9,692 nt of DNA from an uncultured Bacillota bacterium (GTDB taxonomy: Bacteria; Bacillota; Limnochordia; Limnochordales; ZCTH02-B6): the NCBI GenBank assembly GCA_937916565.1, contig CALFSR010000235.1:1-9692 (forward strand), written 5' to 3'. A program made the translations under genes and the position numbers. The notes beneath the pieces were generated by a model. That model saw only the letters and a list, made by a program, of their open reading frames with translations. It made no database searches and was not told where the DNA came from. This document shows positions 5,938 to 9,692 of the stretch, piece after piece; within the stretch, counting starts at the first letter, position 1; the number at the start of each line of letters is the position of its first letter.

Positions 5938-6160
5938 CGACGAGCTCGAGGCGCTCGCCGCCCTCGTCGGGCACCGCGGTTGGGACGTGCTGCGCGAGCA
6001 CCTCGAGCGCCAGATTCGCTCTGACACGTCCGCACTGGTGGAAGCGAACCTCGACAAAGAACCGCACCGCGCCGCCGTTTTGCAAGGGCAGATACGTCGG
6101 GCGAAGCAAACCCTGTCCGTGGTAGACGCCGCGGTAAGGGCACACCACGCTAAGGAGTGA
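5918..6160 (+). CDS. Small helical protein between portal and scaffold (80 aa)
   Basis: This 80-residue, mostly helical protein starts at TTG 5918, chosen because AAGGAGGT (5903-5910) is ideally spaced. It overlaps the portal gene by 20 bases and ends just before the scaffold start. The sequence shows 'WDVLREHLERQI' and then 'AAVLQGQIRRAKQTLSVV', an amphipathic pattern likely to form a coiled coil or helical hairpin. Short helical proteins of this size and 'LQG.I..' style are frequent between portal and scaffold or capsid genes in tailed phages, where they are usually annotated as hypothetical. A structural or assembly role is plausible but not shown. Confidence 0.75.
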   Translation: MAAGFSNDELEALAALVGHRGWDVLREHLERQIRSDTSALVEANLDKEPHRAAVLQGQIRRAKQTLSVVDAAVRAHHAKE

Positions 6161-6165
6161 CCACA

Positions 6166-7227
6166 GTGGCTTTTGACGGAGAGTTCGGAAGCGGCGACCC
6201 GATCGAGGAGCCCAAGCTCGACCCGAGCCAGCCTGAGGATGACGGCAACCTTGCCGACCTTTTCCTCGGCGTTCGGGCTCCTGCCGGCGCCAACAAGGGA
6301 GGCAAGCAGGACGCGACGCCCCAGGGCCAAGGGCAAGGGGAGTCTCAGACTCCCGCGCCGGTCCAGGGACAGCAGAACGCGGCCGCGCCCGCCCAACCGA
6401 GCGCCCAACCGAACGGGCAGGCTCAAACTGCCGGCCCGTTCCAAATGCCGCAGGATCTGTGGCTGCAGTACCAGCATTTTCTTGCGAGCCAACAGCCTGC
6501 GGCGCCTTACCCGGCGCAGCCCATGCCGACGCCGGGATACGCGGGCGGATATCCGCCGGGCCTCGCGGTGCAACCATACCCGGGGTACACCCCGGTTGCC
6601 CCGCCGCAGGTTCCGGCATGGCAGCCCGCCCTCCAGTCGACGCCTGCCGCGCCGCCTCAGCAGCCGCAGGGGCAGGAGCCGGACGTCGATGACAACGAGT
6701 GGGTCGAGAAGTTCTATCAGGCCCCTCGTAAGGTGCTGGCTCAGGAGATCGAGCGCCGGGCCGCGCAGCTTGCGACCAAGATCATCGAGCAGCGCGAGTC
6801 GCAGTTCGGCCAGGTGCTCGGCCCACTGCTGCAAAACATGCAGAGCCGCCTCGAGAGCCTTCAGACCGCGCTCGCACAGCGCGAGTGGCAGGACCGCATG
6901 CTCTCGGAGCTCGAGGCGCTGCAGGCACAGGACCCGCAAAACTTCGAGCGCGTGGCGCCGCATATGCAGGCCGTATGGCGTGAGGACCCGCGGCTCCTAC
7001 AAGGACTCCGCACCGGCCAGCTGAGCCTCCGGGTCATCTATGCCCTGGCGGCCCAGCGGGCGGGGGCGAGCCAGCCGGCCCAGCCGGCGCAGCCCGATCC
7101 CAAGCAAGTCGCGCGCATGCCACAGTCGCCGGGCCCGCGGGTCCTGAACGACCAAGCGGAACCAGACAACGACACGCTCGTCACTGCGTTCCTTGGGCCC
7201 GCAGAGGGCCGCGGGGAATTCGAGTAA
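6166..7227 (+). CDS. Probable capsid scaffolding protein
   Basis: This 353-residue protein lies directly upstream of the major capsid gene. The start is GTG 6166, eight bases after TAAGGAG (6151-6157); the GTG at 6157 overlaps that site. The N-terminus is acidic (about 1-40, ending 'NLADLFLG'). The middle (about 45-175) is low-complexity and rich in Gln, Pro and Ala, so probably flexible. Residues about 180-260 are long charged helices ('VLAQEIERRAAQLATKI', 'LQNMQSRLESLQTAL'), a likely coiled coil. The C-terminus is short, with Pro/Gln repeats then an acidic end. An acidic head, disordered centre and coiled coil right before the capsid gene are typical of internal scaffolds, which shape the prohead and are then expelled or degraded. 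No protease motif is seen. The call rests on composition and position, not on a family match. Confidence 0.68.
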   Translation: MAFDGEFGSGDPIEEPKLDPSQPEDDGNLADLFLGVRAPAGANKGGKQDATPQGQGQGESQTPAPVQGQQNAAAPAQPSAQPNGQAQTAGPFQMPQDLWLQYQHFLASQQPAAPYPAQPMPTPGYAGGYPPGLAVQPYPGYTPVAPPQVPAWQPALQSTPAAPPQQPQGQEPDVDDNEWVEKFYQAPRKVLAQEIERRAAQLATKIIEQRESQFGQVLGPLLQNMQSRLESLQTALAQREWQDRMLSELEALQAQDPQNFERVAPHMQAVWREDPRLLQGLRTGQLSLRVIYALAAQRAGASQPAQPAQPDPKQVARMPQSPGPRVLNDQAEPDNDTLVTAFLGPAEGRGEFE

Positions 7228-7263
7228 CACGCCGCACGCGGCAACACAGTAAGCCGTTTGGAC

Positions 7264-7291
7264 CCTCGCTTCCAGCGGGGTTCTTTTTGTT
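7264..7291 (+). terminator. Intrinsic terminator/attenuator upstream of the capsid gene
   Basis: CCTCGC (7264-7269) pairs with GCGGGG (7275-7280) across a 5-base loop TTCCA, with a possible extension after one mismatch, and is followed by TTCTTTTTGTT (7281-7291). It lies in the 97-base gap between the scaffold and capsid genes. No promoter is visible between it and the capsid gene, so it is probably leaky or regulated. Confidence 0.65.
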
Positions 7292-7308
7292 GCCGATGCG
7301 GCAACAAA
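7286..7308 (+). other. Second hairpin whose left arm is the terminator's T-tract
   Basis: TTTGTTGCC (7286-7294) and GGCAACAAA (7300-7308) form a perfect 9-bp stem with loop GATGC. Its left arm begins inside the T-tract of the preceding terminator, and its right arm ends just before the capsid ribosome binding site (AAGGGAG, 7307-7313). A further GGCAACA copy at 7240-7246 could pair with the same left arm instead. Confidence 0.7.
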
Positions 7309-7324
7309 GGGAGAGAGATGCATC

Positions 7325-8452
7325 ATGTCGGCAGTGCTGACGTTCGACATCGCACGCGACCGAAGAGAACTAGACGTCACTCGAAGGATCGCCGAGGAGC
7401 GCCCGGACGGGCAGGAGTTCATCGTCCTGCTCATGCGCGCCCGCAAGCGCCGGACGGTCAACTCGGAGCTGATCTGGTGGGACGACCGGCCCTGGTCGTG
7501 GATCACCCAGATCGACAACGTCTCCGGGTACGACGACCAGGCTGCGACGAACCAGCTCAAGGTGGCGGACGCCTCGATCTTCGCCCCGAAGGACGTCGTG
7601 TTGAACATGCGGACTCAGGAGCAAATGTTCATCACGGCGGTGGACACCGACACCGACACGATCACGGTCATTCGTGGCTACGGCACGAGCCGCTACGCCA
7701 TGGTCGACGAGGACAAGCTGATGTGGCTCGCCAACGCGATGGAGGAAAACTCCCTCGCTCCCGCCTCGAAGATCGCGCAGCCGACCAAGCGGTACAACTA
7801 CACGCAGACGGTCCGCACGCCCTTCGACGAGTCCGAGACGAGCGCCACCGACAACCTCCGTACGTCGGAAACGGAGCGGCAGCGCCTGCGCCGCAAGAAG
7901 CTGCTCGACCACCGGCTCGCCCTCGAGCGCACGGCCATCTGGGGCAAGCGGCACGAGGATCAGACGAACAAGCGGCGCCTGACGAACGGGATCGACGCGT
8001 ACATCCTCACCAACGAGTTCGACGCGGACGGCCTGCTCACGGAGCGGAAGTTCTTCGGAGACTTCTCCGAGATGTGCTTCAAGTACGGCTCCAAGACCAA
8101 GCTGCTCGTCACGTCGCCGCTTGTCGGCGGGATCATCAACGACTTCGCCATGGGCAAGATCCAGACCAGCTCCGGCGAGCGCACGTACGGCCTGCAGCTC
8201 AACTACATCCAGACGTTCCACGGCCGGCTGTACATCGTGACCTCGCAGAACTACGAGCACGACTTCGCCGGCTGGGGCCACGTGCTGGACATGGCGAACA
8301 TCTGGTACCGGCCGAAGCAGCAACGCGACACGAAGCTGCGGACGAACATCCAGGAAAACGACCGCGACGGGTGGCGCGACGAGTACCTGACCGAGTTCGC
8401 CATGCAGGTCGAGCTTGAGAAAACGCACGTCCGCCTGATCAACGCGGCGTAA
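7325..8452 (+). CDS. Major capsid protein, SU10/DUF5309-like
   Basis: This 375-residue protein builds the icosahedral shell. It starts at ATG 7325 after an AAGGGAGAGAG run. Recognisable features are 'ITVIRGYGT' (about 115-123), then 'RYNYTQTVRTPFDESETSATDN' broken across about 157-178, and a basic helix 'RRKKLLDHRLALERTAIWGK'. Later come 'LLVTSPLVGGIINDFAMG', 'LYIVTSQNYE' and a terminal 'LINAA'. This order (a glycine-turn strand, a 'Y.Q.' segment with T/A/D, a helix ending 'LE...ahWG', then 'I.NDF') is what I know from the SU10-type major capsid proteins grouped as DUF5309, which have the HK97 fold. The gene sits behind the scaffold and is bracketed by terminators, in line with a highly expressed coat protein. 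It was identified by motif and position; structure was not tested. Confidence 0.87.
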   Translation: MSAVLTFDIARDRRELDVTRRIAEERPDGQEFIVLLMRARKRRTVNSELIWWDDRPWSWITQIDNVSGYDDQAATNQLKVADASIFAPKDVVLNMRTQEQMFITAVDTDTDTITVIRGYGTSRYAMVDEDKLMWLANAMEENSLAPASKIAQPTKRYNYTQTVRTPFDESETSATDNLRTSETERQRLRRKKLLDHRLALERTAIWGKRHEDQTNKRRLTNGIDAYILTNEFDADGLLTERKFFGDFSEMCFKYGSKTKLLVTSPLVGGIINDFAMGKIQTSSGERTYGLQLNYIQTFHGRLYIVTSQNYEHDFAGWGHVLDMANIWYRPKQQRDTKLRTNIQENDRDGWRDEYLTEFAMQVELEKTHVRLINAA

Positions 8453-8477
8453 GGAAGGGACGACCGAGGCACTGCAC

Positions 8478-8516
8478 GCGAGGGGCTGCCGGAAAGCGGC
8501 GGCCCCTCGCTGTTTT
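8478..8516 (+). terminator. Strong hairpin terminator after the capsid gene
   Basis: GCGAGGGGCTGCCG (8478-8491) pairs with CGGCGGCCCCTCGC (8497-8510), a 14-bp stem with one G-T wobble and loop GAAAG, followed by TGTTTT (8511-8516). The T-tract is short, so read-through into the following genes is expected, giving more capsid mRNA than downstream mRNA. It lies in the 83-base gap after the capsid stop. Confidence 0.8.
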
Positions 8517-8535
8517 GAGTGCGAGGAGGTAGCAC

Positions 8536-8916
8536 ATGGCAATCTTCGTCAGCAAGGCCCCGAATCTGTGGGTGAGCATCAACATCGGCGGCGAGCACAG
8601 AAGCATCCGGTTTGAGGATGGGCGGCTGAACACCGCCGTCGCGTCGCGCCGTACTGGGATCCCTGAGGCGACCATCATCTCGAAGCTGAAGGAGAATCGG
8701 TACTACGGCGTGCGCTTTTGGGAGCAGGCCGAGGTGCGAGACGAGACGCGTACGGCGCCGCCGGGTGCGCCGTCGCAAGCCGGCGGTCTGTCCCGCTACC
8801 ACCAGCTCGTGGAGCGTGCGAAGGAGCTCGGCATCCCCTACGTGGGTGTTCGGGCCGAGGTCCTCGAGGAGCACATCCGGCAAGCCGAAGCCATGCTCGC
8901 GGAGGGCCGGCGATAA
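8536..8916 (+). CDS. Small virion-module protein with a HeH/SAP-like C-terminus (126 aa)
   Basis: The gene starts at ATG 8536, five bases after GAGGAGGT. The N-terminal half (1-65) is strand-rich: 'MAIFVSKAPNLWVSI', 'SIRFEDGRLNT', and 'YYGVRFWEQ'. The pattern of 'I.F.dG.l.T', a variable helix and 'yGv.FWE' is familiar from small phage proteins placed after the capsid gene. A Pro/Gly/Ala linker (72-84) leads to residues 85-118, 'LSRYHQLVERAKELGIPYVGV' followed by a second helix. This resembles the HeH/LEM/SAP-like two-helix fold, where 'AKELGI...G' is the turn. That fold can bind nucleic acid, and similar tails occur in phage head proteins. The molecular role is not known; head completion or DNA contact are possibilities. 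The domain call is from pattern only. Confidence 0.72.
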   Translation: MAIFVSKAPNLWVSINIGGEHRSIRFEDGRLNTAVASRRTGIPEATIISKLKENRYYGVRFWEQAEVRDETRTAPPGAPSQAGGLSRYHQLVERAKELGIPYVGVRAEVLEEHIRQAEAMLAEGRR

Positions 8917-8928
8917 CACGTCTGACCT

Positions 8929-8938
8929 AAGAGGTGAT
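8929..8938 (+). promoter_or_regulatory. Ribosome binding site that sets an ATG start
   Basis: AAGAGGTGAT matches the anti-16S tail well and ends four bases before ATG 8943, with the GAGG core eight bases away. An upstream in-frame GTG (8934) is inside this site and is therefore not used as the start here. Confidence 0.7.
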
Positions 8939-8942
8939 TGAA

Positions 8943-9281
8943 ATGGCAGTCCAGGTGAACTACGACCGGGCGCCTTACTTCGGCAATCAGCCGGCACAAT
9001 CGTTCGGCGGGCGGCTCCTGTTCGTGACGGGCACGATCGTCTGCGACGACTCGTACCCGCAAGGCGGCTGGGAGCTCGATCTCAGCGGGCTCTTCCCGTC
9101 GCCTACCAATGAGCTCGTCGGGATCTTCTTCCTCCCGGTTGAGGGCTACCGGTTCCGGTACGACCCGGAGACCAAGAAAATGATCGCCGAGACCTGGGGA
9201 GAAGAGGGCATCGAAGAGGTTGCGGACCAGTCGGCGGACCTCGACGGCGTTACGGTGCAGTTCATCGCCTGGGGGTACTAA
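8943..9281 (+). CDS. Small virion structural protein (112 aa), possible head decoration or completion
   Basis: This 112-residue, beta-rich protein starts at ATG 8943, selected by the ribosome binding site at 8929-8938. It contains 'RLLFVTGTIVCDDSYPQGG', 'ELDLSGLFPSP', 'VEGYRFRYDPETKKMIAE' and ends 'VQFIAWGY'. The pattern 'G.i..D.sYp.GG..l.l..lf', 'GY.f.yD...kK..a', then 'V.F.A.G' recurs in small phage virion proteins close to the capsid gene, as I recall, but no function is assigned to it. The position, two genes after the capsid, is compatible with a decoration or head-tail joining protein. It is followed after three bases by the next ATG, so the two are likely co-translated. Confidence 0.72.
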   Translation: MAVQVNYDRAPYFGNQPAQSFGGRLLFVTGTIVCDDSYPQGGWELDLSGLFPSPTNELVGIFFLPVEGYRFRYDPETKKMIAETWGEEGIEEVADQSADLDGVTVQFIAWGY

Positions 9282-9284
9282 GCC

Positions 9285-9692
9285 ATGGGGACGGCGATCA
9301 ACGAGCTCGGTACCAAGCAGGTCATGCACCACAACGCCGCCTCCGCAAACGGCAACGGTGAGCGGGCGAACGTCGGCGCCTTCGGGCTGCACGTGATGCA
9401 GGTCGAGATCACCGGCACGGCGACGGTCCACTTCGAGGGAACGATGGACGGGCAGACGTGGTTTCCCTTGCGCGCGGTCAACCTTGCGACCGGCGCGCAA
9501 GGGACCTCGACCACCTCCTCGGGGCTGTTCCAGATGTCGTGCGCGGGACTCGAGTACGTGCGAGCGCGCATCTCGGATGTTTCGGGAACACCTTCCGTCA
9601 CGGTCATCGGACGGAGCCTGCCTGTCTCACCCGGGGATGCGGCCGGCGCCTCGTCGGCACTGCTGGAGACGGGTCAAGCGAAAGTGACGCTA
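9285..9692 (+). CDS. Beta-sandwich-like virion protein, 3' truncated by the window
   Basis: An ATG at 9285, three bases after the preceding stop, opens a frame of 136 codons with no stop before the window edge. There is no strong ribosome binding site of its own, so translational coupling to the previous gene is likely. Residues about 34-110 are strand-rich with 'VEITGTATVHFEGTMDGQTW', 'GLFQMSCAGLEYVRARIS' and 'SVTVIGRS'. The pattern 'v.v.GtatV.feGS.DG.tW..l' followed by 'G.y...v.Gl.yvRari' and a closing strand is common in phage structural proteins with an Ig-like or carbohydrate-binding-like beta sandwich. Such domains decorate heads or tails. The full length and real role cannot be judged from this fragment. 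Confidence 0.75.
   Translation, partial: MGTAINELGTKQVMHHNAASANGNGERANVGAFGLHVMQVEITGTATVHFEGTMDGQTWFPLRAVNLATGAQGTSTTSSGLFQMSCAGLEYVRARISDVSGTPSVTVIGRSLPVSPGDAAGASSALLETGQAKVTL

Noticed and set aside
6300..6690. Repetitive-looking CAG/CCG-rich stretch
   Set aside because: This is the Gln/Pro/Ala-rich flexible centre of the scaffold-like protein. There is no regular unit length and no CRISPR or iteron-like spacing.
4000..6963. 987-codon open frame on the minus strand opposite portal and scaffold
   Set aside because: It is an antisense shadow: the plus strand codes for a clear portal and a well-supported scaffold. High GC at third codon positions removes stops from the opposite frame. It has no recognisable domains and an arginine/leucine-heavy, low-quality composition.
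7643..7660. Three tandem GACAC(C/G) hexamers in the capsid gene
   Set aside because: They encode a short Asp-Thr turn and are too short and in frame to suggest anything beyond normal coding sequence.
1..9692. tRNA genes, CRISPR arrays, insertion sequences, attachment sites
   Set aside because: I looked for cloverleaf arms, regularly spaced repeats, transposase motifs and flanking repeats and saw none I could support by eye.

Overview
This 9,692-base window is the end of an early/replication module and the start of the DNA-packaging and head-assembly module of a tailed double-stranded DNA bacteriophage or prophage. All supported genes lie on the + strand. They are tightly packed, often overlapping at stop/start codons (GTGA, ATGA). 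The DNA is very GC-rich, uses many GTG and TTG starts, and has long AGGAGG-type ribosome binding sites. The intrinsic terminators carry clear T-tracts, and one promoter is close to the sigma-70/sigma-A consensus. Together this suggests a phage of a high-GC Firmicute-like bacterium, but the host is inferred from signals only. No integrase, repressor or lysis gene is in view, so virus versus prophage cannot be decided.

Layout. Bases 1-1971 hold the end of a MazG-like pyrophosphohydrolase, a possible 22-residue remnant, a tiny basic membrane protein, a RuvC-like resolvase, an unrecognised 199-residue protein with a possible internal start, and a small five-cysteine zinc-ribbon protein with an Arg/Lys-rich tail. 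Bases 1968-2041 are a regulatory knot: a near-perfect promoter (TTGACA, 19-base spacer, TGCTATAAT) whose predicted start falls about 2 bases before a 12-bp intrinsic terminator. From 2062 onward come the late genes: terS, terL, portal, an 80-residue helical protein (TTG start), a probable scaffolding protein, the major capsid protein of the SU10/DUF5309 type, and three small head/virion proteins, the last cut by the window end.

How it fits together. The RuvC-like enzyme would resolve branched DNA before packaging. TerS and TerL would recognise, cut and pump DNA through the portal into a shell built by scaffold and capsid protein. The small proteins after the capsid gene are probably head-completion, decoration or other virion parts. 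Expression appears to be gated at two or three points: the promoter-terminator pair ahead of terS, a terminator plus a competing hairpin ahead of the capsid gene, and a strong terminator just after it.

The most interesting hypothesis is that the late operon is controlled by antitermination, in a layout like lambda Q-pR'-tR', with the zinc-ribbon protein encoded immediately upstream as a candidate factor. The promoter and terminator are seen directly; the antitermination role is inference.
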